From NCBI RefSeq assembly GCF_900099705.1, contig NZ_LT629695.1, positions 2,232,001-2,296,000 on the forward strand: a DNA stretch of 64,000 nucleotides. The letters are read 5' to 3'. Below are positions 16,047 through 23,287 of this stretch, piece by piece. Positions within the stretch are counted from its first letter, which is position 1; each line of letters begins with the position of its first letter. Source of the stretch: Agrococcus jejuensis. GTDB taxonomy: Bacteria > Actinomycetota > Actinomycetes > Actinomycetales > Microbacteriaceae. Under the pieces are notes generated by a model. It was not told the DNA's origin. It saw nothing but the letters and a program-made list of their open reading frames with translations, and searched no databases. The position numbers and the translations under genes are program-made.

Positions 16047-17111
16047 ATGCCGTCGATCACCGACCCGCTGACCATCCGCGGGCTCACGCTGCGCAACCGC
16101 ATCTGGGTCGCCCCCATGTGCATGTACTCCGTCGAGACGCTCGACGGCGTGCCCGGCGCCTGGCACCGCGCGCACTACGGCGCGCTCGCCACCGGCGGCA
16201 CGGGCCTGCTCACCGTCGAGGCGTCGGCCGTCGTGCCCGAGGGACGCATCTCGCGGCAGGACGCCGGCATCTGGGATGACGCGCAGCGCGACGCCTGGCG
16301 GCCCATCGTCGACTTCGCGCACGCGCGCGGCGCAGCCATCGGCATCCAGCTCGCCCACGCCGGCGCGAAGGCGTCGATCCGCCCCGCGTTCGGCCACGAC
16401 GCCGGCACCGGCTCGCTGCCCATCGCCGACGGCGGCTGGCAGACCGTGTCGTCGTCGGCAGGCTCGGTCATGGGCCTCGCGGATGCGCGCGCCCTGAGCG
16501 TCGACGAGGCGCGCGACGTCGTCGACGCGTTCATCGCCGCCGCCGTGCGCGCCGCCGACGCCGGCTTCGACCTCGTCGAGGTGCACGGCGCCCACGGCTA
16601 CCTGCTGCACCAGTTCCTCTCGCCGCTGTGGAACACGCGCGACGACGAGCTCGGCGGCGACCTCGCCGGCCGCGCGACCCTGCTGCTCGAGGTCGTGCGC
16701 GGCATCCGCGCCGCCCTGCCCGACATGCCGATGATGGTGCGCCTGTCGGCGACCGACTGGACCGACGGCGGCCTCACCGAGGACGACGCCGCCACGATCG
16801 CCGGCTGGGCGCAGGATGCGGGCGCCGACCTCGTCGACGCCTCGTCGGGCGGCCTCGTGCGCGCCGCGATCCCCGTCGGCCCCGGCTACCAGGCGCACCT
16901 CGCGCAGCGCATCGCCGCCGTCGACGTGCCCACCTCGGCCGTCGGCATCATCGAGACGGGCGAGCAGGCGCAGGCCATCGTCGACTCCGGCGTCGACGCC
17001 GTGCGCGTCGGCCGCGCCGCCCTGCGCGACCCGCACCTGCCCATCCGCTGGGCCCGCGAGCTGGGCGTCGACGTCGACTGGGTGCCGCCGCAGTACGAGC
17101 GGGCGTACTGA
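16047..17111 (+). CDS. Old Yellow Enzyme-family NADH:flavin oxidoreductase (YqjM-like)
   Basis: 354 residues. A TIM-barrel FMN enzyme that reduces activated C=C bonds. The start SITDPLTIRGLTLRNRIWVA and the motif PMCMYS, with C25 in the position of the redox-tuning cysteine of YqjM, place it in the thermophilic-like OYE class. Further marks are IGIQLAHAGAKAS, VEVHGAHGYLLHQFLSPLWN (substrate-binding H-x-x-H) and the C-terminal DAVRVGRAALRDPHLPIRWA. GAGGAGCACG precedes the ATG. It could detoxify electrophiles such as quinones or nitro compounds; the natural substrate is unknown. Confidence 0.92.
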   Translation: MPSITDPLTIRGLTLRNRIWVAPMCMYSVETLDGVPGAWHRAHYGALATGGTGLLTVEASAVVPEGRISRQDAGIWDDAQRDAWRPIVDFAHARGAAIGIQLAHAGAKASIRPAFGHDAGTGSLPIADGGWQTVSSSAGSVMGLADARALSVDEARDVVDAFIAAAVRAADAGFDLVEVHGAHGYLLHQFLSPLWNTRDDELGGDLAGRATLLLEVVRGIRAALPDMPMMVRLSATDWTDGGLTEDDAATIAGWAQDAGADLVDASSGGLVRAAIPVGPGYQAHLAQRIAAVDVPTSAVGIIETGEQAQAIVDSGVDAVRVGRAALRDPHLPIRWARELGVDVDWVPPQYERAY

Positions 17112-17123
17112 TCCGGCGACCCG

Positions 17124-17184
17124 ATGTGCGCGGATTCGGGCCCTGACGGCGCTCAGCGCCGCGAAGGCCCGGATTCGCGCACAT
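17124..17184. repeat. 61-bp palindromic repeat, ATGTGCGCG family, copy 1
   Basis: Left arm 17124-17142 and right arm 17166-17184 pair over 19 bp with two wobble differences; ends read ATGTGCGCG/CGCGCACAT and the core contains GCTCAGCGCCGCGA. It sits between convergent genes and includes the last codons and stop of the DUF559-type gene. A second copy of identical length is at 63262-63322 and a divergent one at 18066-18124. Likely a bidirectional terminator and dispersed repeat. Confidence 0.8.
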
Positions 17185-18004
17185 TGCGTCGGGTCCGTCG
17201 TCGGTGCGCTCGCACGAGCGCCAACAGGTCGCGTTCGACCGCATCCCAGTCGTCGACGATCTGGCGATACGTGAGGCGCACGACGACGTAGCCCAGCGTC
17301 GTGAGTCGGCGGTCGCGTGCGCGATCGGCCGCTTGGGCAGCCCAGGATGCATGGTGCTCGCCGCCGTCGCATTCGATGACGAGCACGTCGCCGACCACGA
17401 GGTCGACGCGCATGTCCTCGATCCAGACCTGCGGCCGGACGCGCACGCGGTGGCTGCGAAGCCGCACGCGCGTCATCGTCTCGAGGCCCGACTCCGCGGC
17501 GTCGACCCAGCGCACCGCCTTGATGGCTCGCGCTGGCCCATCCGCGACCCACCGTTCGAGCTCGTCGCGCGTGGCCAGTCGCAGGTGCAGCAACGAGTCG
17601 GCGACGACCACGATGTCCTCCCGGGTGCCGCAGCCCAAGAGGCAGCGGAAGGCGGTCTCGACGTCGTCGACGCCATGCTCGACGGGAGGCTCCACTCCCA
17701 GAACGCGACATGCGGCTCGACCGCCGGACCGAGCGCGACGGCTGCGTCGGACGTGACCCCGGCCGAGCGACTCGGGTACCCAGGCGCCGTGCAGTCGCAG
17801 CGCGTCGGCGCAGGAGACGCACCCGCCCGCAGCCACGGCCGCGACCACGCTGGCCTCTGCACCCTCGCGAGCGAACCAGCCGCGTCGCACGCGATGGAGC
17901 GTCCCGGCTGCGATCGCCTGCTCGACGTGCTGCCTCGTCCATCCCTGCGAGCGCAGGAAGGACGTCGACACGACACCGAATCGGTCGGGACTGCGTTGCC
18001 TCAT
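17153..18004 (-). CDS. AbiEi-type N-terminal plus DUF559/Vsr-like endonuclease-fold protein
   Basis: 283 residues from ATG 18004. The N-terminal ~60 residues (FGVVSTSFLRSQGWTRQHVE, TLHRVRRGWFAR) form the winged-helix seen in AbiEi antitoxins. The C-terminal ~100 residues (VDLVVGDVLVIECDGGEHH, RARDRRLTTLGYVVVRLTYRQ) match the DUF559/very-short-patch-repair endonuclease fold, with E and D/H residues placed for metal binding. Such two-domain proteins are abundant in actinobacteria, often several per genome, and their role is unknown. There is no partner toxin gene next to it. The final codons lie within a palindromic repeat, so its end may have been altered by the repeat. Confidence 0.8.
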   Translation of the reverse strand: MRQRSPDRFGVVSTSFLRSQGWTRQHVEQAIAAGTLHRVRRGWFAREGAEASVVAAVAAGGCVSCADALRLHGAWVPESLGRGHVRRSRRARSGGRAACRVLGVEPPVEHGVDDVETAFRCLLGCGTREDIVVVADSLLHLRLATRDELERWVADGPARAIKAVRWVDAAESGLETMTRVRLRSHRVRVRPQVWIEDMRVDLVVGDVLVIECDGGEHHASWAAQAADRARDRRLTTLGYVVVRLTYRQIVDDWDAVERDLLALVRAHRRRTRRNVRESGPSRR

Positions 18005-18065
18005 GGGTCGGAGGGTTGCGCACCGTCGACGCCACGGATGCGGTCATGTGGAGTGCCGGGCGCAC

Positions 18066-18124
18066 TGTGCGCCTGTGGAGCCTCATGTGGCGCTGAGCGC
18101 CGCGAGAGGCTGAGATCGCGCACA
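18066..18124. repeat. Divergent copy of the ATGTGCGCG palindromic repeat
   Basis: TGTGCGC near 18066 and GCGCACA near 18118-18124 bound a core GCGCTGAGCGCCGCGA that matches the core of the repeats at 17124 and 63262. The arms are only partly complementary, so this looks like a decayed or rearranged copy. It lies upstream of the CmtR-like regulator. Confidence 0.5.
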
Positions 18125-18153
18125 TTCCAGAGATCGCGCCACGATTCAGCCAT

Positions 18154-18170
18154 TGCTGTACTGTTCAGCA
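18154..18170. promoter_or_regulatory. Inverted repeat just upstream of the metal-sensing regulator
   Basis: TGCTG (18154-18158) and CAGCA (18166-18170) form an inverted repeat with a 7-nt spacer directly before the ATG at 18172. Position fits autorepression by the ArsR/CmtR-type protein. Confidence 0.45.
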
Positions 18171-18171
18171 C

Positions 18172-18534
18172 ATGCTGACCCATCCCGCGCCCACCGACCG
18201 CGACCGCGCCGTCGACGCCATGGTGCGCGTCGGGCGGGCGATGGGGGATGCGACGCGGGCGCGCATCCTGCTCGCCCTGGTCGAGGCGCCGCAGCACCCG
18301 AGCGGCCTCGCCGACGCCCTCGCGCTCACGCGCCCGAACGTCTCCAACCACCTCGCGTGCCTACGCGGCTGCGGTCTCGTCGTCGCCCAGCCCGAAGGGC
18401 GGCGCACGCGCTACGCGCTCGCCGACCGCCACCTGGCCACGGCGATCCAGGCGCTCACCGACACCGTGCTGGCCGTCGACGCCGGCACGACGTGCGACGA
18501 CCCCGACTGCCTGCAGCGCGGATGCTGCGCATGA
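18172..18534 (+). CDS. CmtR-type ArsR/SmtB metal-responsive repressor
   Basis: 120 residues. The winged helix reads LADALALTRPNVSNHLACLRGCGLV. Cysteines C63 and C67 on the recognition helix and C108 in the tail have exactly the spacing of the Cd/Pb ligands C57, C61 and C102 of Mycobacterium tuberculosis CmtR. Further tail cysteines (CLQRGCC) could add to metal binding. It should dissociate from DNA on binding Cd(II) or Pb(II). Its stop overlaps the start of the downstream CDF pump (ATGA), so the two form a translationally coupled metal-resistance operon, with an inverted repeat at 18154-18170 as likely operator. Confidence 0.9.
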   Translation: MLTHPAPTDRDRAVDAMVRVGRAMGDATRARILLALVEAPQHPSGLADALALTRPNVSNHLACLRGCGLVVAQPEGRRTRYALADRHLATAIQALTDTVLAVDAGTTCDDPDCLQRGCCA

Positions 18535-19241
18535 GCGCCCTCGCCCCGGTCCGCCGCGCCATCCTCGAACGTCGCGTGCGCATCGTCGTCGCCATCACGA
18601 TCACGTGGAACGTCGTCGAGGCCATCGTGGCGATCGCCGCGGGCACCGTCGCATCGTCGGCAGCGCTCGTGGGCTTCGGGCTCGACTCCATCGTGGAGGT
18701 GCTCTCGGCCGCCGCCGTCGCGTGGCAGTTCTCGGCGCGCGATCCCCAGCGGCGCGAGCGGGTCGCGCTGCGCGTCATCGCCATCGCGTTCTTCGCGCTC
18801 GCGACCTACGTCGGCATCGACGCCGCGATCGCCCTCGTGATGCAGGAGCGCCCCGACCCGAGCCCCGTCGGCATCGCCATCGCGGCGCTCAGCCTCGCGG
18901 TCATGCCGTTCCTCAGCTGGTTCGAGCGCCGCACGGGCCGCGAGCTCGGCTCGGCCACGGCCGTCGCCGACTCCAAGCAGACGCTGCTGTGCACGTACCT
19001 CTCGGCCGCGCTGCCCGTGGGCCTGCTCGCGAACGCGCTGCTCGGCTGGTGGTGGGCGGATGCGGTCGCGGCGCTCGCGATCGCCGTGATCGCCGTGCGC
19101 GAGGGCGTGCTCGCGTGGCGCGGCGAGGGATGCTGCGCCGTGCCTGGCGGGCACGGGCGCGCCGACGACGTCGACCATGAGCATGACGGCGACCAGGCGG
19201 CGCCGACATGCTCCTGCTGCGCGGTCGCCGACCCGCGTTGA
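18531..19241 (+). CDS. Cation diffusion facilitator-like heavy-metal efflux protein
   Basis: 236 residues with about five or six membrane segments. SSAALVGFGLDSIVEVLSAA matches the CDF signature around transmembrane helix 2, with D in place for metal binding, and WWWADAVAALAIAVIAVREG matches helix 5. The C-terminal tail is rich in Cys, His and Asp (EGCCAVPGG, DHEHDGDQ, CSCCAV) and likely binds metal in the cytoplasm. Coupled by a 4-bp overlap to the CmtR-like sensor, it probably exports cadmium, lead or zinc. Confidence 0.85.
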   Translation: MSALAPVRRAILERRVRIVVAITITWNVVEAIVAIAAGTVASSAALVGFGLDSIVEVLSAAAVAWQFSARDPQRRERVALRVIAIAFFALATYVGIDAAIALVMQERPDPSPVGIAIAALSLAVMPFLSWFERRTGRELGSATAVADSKQTLLCTYLSAALPVGLLANALLGWWWADAVAALAIAVIAVREGVLAWRGEGCCAVPGGHGRADDVDHEHDGDQAAPTCSCCAVADPR

Positions 19242-19266
19242 CGCGCTCGGCTCGGCAGTCGCCGCG

Positions 19267-19611
19267 TCAGGGCTCGCGCAGCAGCACGATCGCGCCGACG
19301 TCGAGCCGGTCGACCACGAGCGCGCGGATGGCGTCGACGTCGGCGGGGGAGCAGTCGAGCAGCACCTTCACCTCGGCGTCGCGCTTGCCGAGGTCGACCG
19401 ACACCGTCACGCCGACGACGCCGGCCCCCGACGCCGAGCCGCGGAACACGTCGATGCCATCGCCGTCGCCCGCGGTCGTGCCCTCGAGGTAGCCGTAGTC
19501 GACGGGGTAGACGACCTCCGCGTGGCGGGGATGCGTCGAGCCCTTCGGGCGGTCGATGACGATGCTCGACGACTCGACGAGGGCGTCGAGCGTCGCGAAG
19601 AGGTCGGCCAT
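19267..19611 (-). CDS. Small inorganic pyrophosphatase-like protein
   Basis: 114 residues. RPKGSTHPRHAEVVYPVDYGYLEGTT and GDGDGIDVF match the metal and substrate loop of family I inorganic pyrophosphatases (split: VVYPVDYGYLEGTTAGDGDG). At 114 residues it is shorter than the usual ~160-170 of Ppa, lacking part of the C-terminal half, and belongs to a compact subgroup found in many bacteria. It may hydrolyse PPi or a related phosphoanhydride. It converges with the CDF gene with a 25 bp gap. Confidence 0.75.
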   Translation of the reverse strand: MADLFATLDALVESSSIVIDRPKGSTHPRHAEVVYPVDYGYLEGTTAGDGDGIDVFRGSASGAGVVGVTVSVDLGKRDAEVKVLLDCSPADVDAIRALVVDRLDVGAIVLLREP

Positions 19612-19647
19612 GCGCCCATGCTGGCACGCCGAGGCGCGCTGGGCCGA

Positions 19648-20046
19648 TCAGCGCAGCAGGTCGTCGAACGGCGCGATCGGCACGATGCCCTCGGCTGCCG
19701 CGATCAGCGCGGGGTCATCGGTCACGAGCGCATCCGCCTGCAGCCGTGCGACGGCGAGGTGCTCGGCATCGCCGATCTCGGAGCGCCCCTGCTCGAGCGC
19801 GATCGCCCACGCCGTGCCGCGAGACACCCGATCGCCCAGCAGTCGCACCTTGAGCGCCGTCACGCGATCGAGCAGCGCCTTCGCCTCGGACTCGGAGCGC
19901 GTGCCGGCGCGCACCTCGCGGTAGAGGATGGCCATCGCGTCGCTGCGCAGCGAGCCGCGGCCCACGAGGGCGTGGCCGTCGGCGGGCGGCGTCTCCGACG
20001 CCGCGAGGCGCAGCAGCGCGGCGCCGTCGAGCGCGAACCTCGTCAC
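19648..20046 (-). CDS. PIN-domain protein (VapC-like)
   Basis: 132 residues from GTG 20046. Acidic residues typical of PIN nucleases are in place: D7, E44, D93 in IGDAEHLAVARL and D110 in ALVTDDPALI. The layout fits a VapC-type RNase. No antitoxin of VapB type precedes it; instead its start overlaps (GTGA) the stop of a small ABM-domain gene. It may be an orphan toxin domain, a regulated RNase or a nuclease with an unusual partner. Confidence 0.75.
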   Translation of the reverse strand: MTRFALDGAALLRLAASETPPADGHALVGRGSLRSDAMAILYREVRAGTRSESEAKALLDRVTALKVRLLGDRVSRGTAWAIALEQGRSEIGDAEHLAVARLQADALVTDDPALIAAAEGIVPIAPFDDLLR

Positions 20047-20351
20047 GCGGCACCACCCAGCGGCGAGCCGACGACGTCGAAGCGGAAGCCGCCCATGTCG
20101 CCCGACAGCAGCGGCATCGCCTCGTCGATCGCCGCGCGCACCGACGGCAGGCCGAGCGATGCGTGGTGCGACTCGGCGTCGACCCACAGCTCGACGACGA
20201 AGACGGTGTCGGGGTGCTCGGCCGAGACGCCGACGTCGTACCGCAGGCAGCCGGCGGCGGCGAGATCGGCGCTCGGGCGCGTGAGGATGGCGACGAGCGC
20301 GTCGCGCGAGCCGGGCTGGGCACCGAGGGTGCCGACGTTCGCGAAGGTCAT
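20043..20351 (-). CDS. Antibiotic biosynthesis monooxygenase (ABM) domain protein
   Basis: 102 residues. The ferredoxin-like ABM fold is recognisable from VGTLGAQPGSRDALVAIL, CLRYDVGVSAEHPDTVFVVE and ELWVDAESHHASLGLPSVR. Such proteins are quinol or aromatic monooxygenases, or of unknown function. Its last four bases overlap the start of the PIN-domain gene, so the two are translated together. This pairing is unusual. Confidence 0.82.
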   Translation of the reverse strand: MTFANVGTLGAQPGSRDALVAILTRPSADLAAAGCLRYDVGVSAEHPDTVFVVELWVDAESHHASLGLPSVRAAIDEAMPLLSGDMGGFRFDVVGSPLGGAA

Positions 20352-20459
20352 GCGGGCAGCGTAGGCGCGACCGCCGACGCCGCGCCCGCGGTCGGAGGCT
20401 GCGTGGAGGCGGATGCGGCACGCGAGCGCGCGCGTAGCACAGCTCGCACCGCGGCAAGC

Positions 20460-20605
20460 GTTACCTGTTCGTTACCTTCGCGCTCGAATCCCCGGAAAGA
20501 CGGGGCAGTCGGTGGCGCTGCACCGCTCGTGAAGATTCCTCGCCGCTCGACACGCGCCGCGTCGGCTGGCAGCGTCGAACGCGGCCCCCGCATGCCGGGG
20601 GTCGC
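20460..20605 (+). promoter_or_regulatory. Structured leader upstream of the osmoprotectant operon
   Basis: Directly repeated GTTACCT at 20460-20466 and 20471-20477 is followed by a potential three-way fold: closing stem GAATC/GATTC (20486-20490 with 20534-20538) enclosing hairpins CCCG-GGG at 20491-20504 and CGGTG-CACCG at 20510-20525. A separate 10-bp hairpin (20581-20605) lies close to the start codon. This could be a riboswitch-like leader or attenuator. GC-rich DNA forms hairpins easily, so the evidence is suggestive only. The rest of 20352-20633 has no gene. Confidence 0.4.
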
Positions 20606-20633
20606 GTCATGTCGGTCGGAACGAGTGGAGCAC

Positions 20634-21281
20634 GTGGACATCTGGCAGTTCATCGCGTCGCGATGGGAGGAGATCCTGTTCGCGTCGGCCCAGCACCTGA
20701 GCCTCGTCGCCCAATCCCTCGTCGTCGCGACCCTGATCGCGATCGCCGTCGCCGCGCTCGTCTACACGAGCCCAGGTCGCAGCGGCGTCGCGAACGCCGT
20801 GAGCGCCATCGGCCTCACGATCCCCTCGTTCGCCCTCATCGGCCTCATGGTGGCCCCCTTCGGCTTCGGCGTCGCGCCCGCGGTCGTCGTCATCGTCTTC
20901 TTCGCCGTCATGCCGATCCTGCGCAACGCCGTCGTCGGCCTCGCGGGCGTCGATCGCAGCCTCGTCGAGTCGGCGAAGGGCATCGGCATGAGCCGCATCG
21001 CCACCTTCGCTCGCATCGAGCTGCCGCTCGCGTGGCCCGTCATCCTCTCGGGCGTGCGCATCTCGGCGCAGATGGTCATGGGCATCGCGGCCGTCGCCGC
21101 CTACGTGCTCGGCCCCGGCCTCGGCGGCTTCATCTTCCAAGGGCTCTCGCGCCTCGGCGGCGCCGGCGCGCTCGAGTCGATCGTCGTCGGCACCGTGGGC
21201 GTCATCATCCTCGCCGCCATCCTCGACCTCATCCTCGTCGGCATCGGCCGGCTCACGACCTCGAAGGGCATCCGTGTCTGA
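20634..21281 (+). CDS. OpuC-type osmoprotectant ABC transporter permease
   Basis: About 215 residues from GTG 20634; GTG 20625 is an alternative because the spacing of GGAG (20627-20630) to 20634 is short. About six membrane segments. The BPD permease EAA-like loop is ESAKGIGMSRIATFARIELP, and AVMPILRNAVVGLAGVD is typical of OpuCB/YehW-like betaine, choline or proline permeases. It is the first gene of a four-gene operon whose members overlap by 8, 8 and 1 bp. It moves compatible solutes together with the second permease, the ATPase and the binding protein. Confidence 0.9.
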   Translation: MDIWQFIASRWEEILFASAQHLSLVAQSLVVATLIAIAVAALVYTSPGRSGVANAVSAIGLTIPSFALIGLMVAPFGFGVAPAVVVIVFFAVMPILRNAVVGLAGVDRSLVESAKGIGMSRIATFARIELPLAWPVILSGVRISAQMVMGIAAVAAYVLGPGLGGFIFQGLSRLGGAGALESIVVGTVGVIILAAILDLILVGIGRLTTSKGIRV

Positions 21282-22515
21282 CACCGCCACCACCGACGCC
21301 GCAGCCGCTGAGATCACCGGCAAGGCCATCCGCCTCGACAACGTCACGAAGCGCTACCCCGGCCAGGCGCGCCCCGCGGTCGACGGCATCACGCTCGAGA
21401 TCCCCGCTGGCCAGATCGTCATGCTCGTCGGCCCGTCCGGCTGCGGCAAGACGACGACGCTGAAGATGATCAACCGCCTCATCGAGCCCACCGAGGGCTC
21501 GATCATCCTCGGCGACGAGGACGTCACGACGATCGACGGCGACGATCTGCGCCGCCGCATCGGCTACGTCATCCAGGCCGGCGGCCTCTTCCCGCACATG
21601 ACCGTCGCGCAGAACGTGGCGCTCGTGCCGAAGATGCTCGGCTGGAGCAAGGAGAGGATCGAGGCGCGCATCGACGAGCTGCTCGACCTCGTCTCGCTCG
21701 ACCCCGCCACGTACCGCGACCGCTACCCGCGCGAGCTCTCGGGCGGCCAGCAGCAGCGCGTCGGCGTCGCCCGCGCGCTCGCCGCCGACCCGCCCGTGCT
21801 GCTCATGGACGAGCCGTTCGGCGCCGTCGACCCCATCACGCGCCAGCGCCTGCAGGACGAGCTCATCCGCATCCAGCACGAGGTGCGCAAGACCATCGTC
21901 ATCGTCACGCACGACTTCGACGAGGCCGTGAAGCTCGGCGACTGGATCGTCGTGTTCCGCGAGGGTGCGCAGATCGTGCAGTACGACACCCCCGAGCGCA
22001 TCCTCGCCGAGCCCGCCGACGAGTTCGTCGAGGACTTCATCGGATCGGGTGCCGGACTCAAGCAGCTGAGCCTGCGCCGCGTGCGCGAGGTCGAGCTCGC
22101 CGAGGCCGTCGTCGTGCGCGCCGGCAGCGACGCGAAGGATGCGCTCGCTCGCATCGAGCGCGCCGGCCACCACCACGTCGTCGTGACCGACGACCGCGAC
22201 CGGCCCGTCGCGTGGCCGTCGCGGCGCGAGCTCGGCCGCATCCAGACGCTGCCGACGTCGCTCGTGCCCGACACCCCGATCATCGGCTCGGGAGCGACGC
22301 TCAACGACGCGCTCGACACGATGCTCGTCTCGAGCGCCGGCGCCGCGCTCGTCACGGGGCGCGGTGGCGCGTTCATCGGCGTCATCACGGTCGAGACCGT
22401 CATGGAGGCCATCACGGCCGCCCGCGAGTCCGCCTCCGAGCGCCCCGAGGGCGCTCCGGTGGGCATCAACACCGGCACCCTCGCGGTGCAGCAGCCGGCA
22501 GGCTCGGATGAGTGA
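21274..22515 (+). CDS. Osmoprotectant ABC transporter ATP-binding protein with C-terminal CBS region
   Basis: 413 residues from GTG 21274, overlapping the permease stop by 8 bp. Walker A is GPSGCGKTT (53-61), the signature is LSGGQQQRVGVARALA and Walker B is VLLMDEPFG. Residues beyond about 265 form a CBS-pair-like region (ALARIERAGHHHVVVTDD; GVITVETVMEAI). In OpuA and OpuC systems CBS domains sense ionic strength or cyclic-di-AMP, gating import under osmotic stress. It energises both permeases of this operon. Confidence 0.93.
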   Translation: MSDTATTDAAAAEITGKAIRLDNVTKRYPGQARPAVDGITLEIPAGQIVMLVGPSGCGKTTTLKMINRLIEPTEGSIILGDEDVTTIDGDDLRRRIGYVIQAGGLFPHMTVAQNVALVPKMLGWSKERIEARIDELLDLVSLDPATYRDRYPRELSGGQQQRVGVARALAADPPVLLMDEPFGAVDPITRQRLQDELIRIQHEVRKTIVIVTHDFDEAVKLGDWIVVFREGAQIVQYDTPERILAEPADEFVEDFIGSGAGLKQLSLRRVREVELAEAVVVRAGSDAKDALARIERAGHHHVVVTDDRDRPVAWPSRRELGRIQTLPTSLVPDTPIIGSGATLNDALDTMLVSSAGAALVTGRGGAFIGVITVETVMEAITAARESASERPEGAPVGINTGTLAVQQPAGSDE

Positions 22516-23287
22516 GGTCGCCACGGCCGCAGCCAGCACCGGCGAGGCGACCCAGCCGTCGCGCCTGCGCGCGTGGCGACCGCTCATCGTGCAGATCGCG
22601 GTGCTCGTCGGCATCCTCGTCGCGTTCGCGATCTGGCTCGCCGTCGCGCCGCTGAGCGCGACCGAGCGCAACACGCTCAACCCGGGCACGCTGCTCGAGC
22701 TCACGGGTCAGCACCTCGGCCTCACGTTCGTGGGCGCCGTGCTCGTGCTCGTCATCGCGATCCCGCTCGGCGTGCTGCTGACCCGCAAGCCCTTCCGCGG
22801 CGCTGCCGGCCCCATCCTCGCCGTCGCGAACTTCGGCCAGGCCGCGCCCGCCGTGGGTCTCATCGTGCTGCTCGCCGCGCTCGTGCCCGACGGGTTCCAG
22901 GCGTCGATCATCGCCCTCGTGCTCTACGCGGTGCTGCCGGTGCTGCGCAACACGATGATCGGCATCCGCGGCGTCGACGAGCGCCTCGTCGAGGCCGGCC
23001 GCGGCATGGGCATGACGTCGTTCATGGTGCTGCTGCGCGTCGAGCTGCCGCTCGCGGTGCCCGTCATGCTGTCGGGCGTGCGCACGGCGCTCGTGCTGCT
23101 CGTCGGCACCGCCGCGCTCGCGGCCTTCGTCAACGGTGGCGGGCTCGGCCTGCTCATCACGACCGGCATCAACCTCTACCTGTTCACCGTGCTCATCGCC
23201 GGTGCGCTGCTCATCGCGGTGCTCGCGCTCATCGTCGACTGGCTCGGCCGCGTCGTCGAGCACGTCGCCCGACCGAAGGGACTGTGA
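22508..23287 (+). CDS. OpuC-type osmoprotectant ABC transporter permease (second)
   Basis: 259 residues from ATG 22508, overlapping the ATPase stop by 8 bp. It has an N-terminal extension with a membrane segment (LIVQIAVLVGILVAFAIWLA) not found in the first permease, then the same core with LRNTMIGIRGVDERLVEAGR and GMTSFMVLLRVELPLAVPV, the coupling loop. It pairs with the permease at 20634 to form a heterodimeric channel for betaine-type solutes. Confidence 0.9.
   Translation: MSEVATAAASTGEATQPSRLRAWRPLIVQIAVLVGILVAFAIWLAVAPLSATERNTLNPGTLLELTGQHLGLTFVGAVLVLVIAIPLGVLLTRKPFRGAAGPILAVANFGQAAPAVGLIVLLAALVPDGFQASIIALVLYAVLPVLRNTMIGIRGVDERLVEAGRGMGMTSFMVLLRVELPLAVPVMLSGVRTALVLLVGTAALAAFVNGGGLGLLITTGINLYLFTVLIAGALLIAVLALIVDWLGRVVEHVARPKGL

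Noticed and set aside
17153..18004. Restriction or abortive-infection system
   Set aside because: A single gene without toxin, methylase or other defence genes nearby; the family is common and its role unknown.
19648..20046. Classical VapBC toxin-antitoxin pair
   Set aside because: No VapB-like or other DNA-binding antitoxin gene adjoins the PIN gene.
20460..20605. A known cyclic-di-AMP (ydaO) riboswitch
   Set aside because: The conserved ydaO sequence elements are not present in order; only generic stems are seen, so it was reported as an unknown leader.
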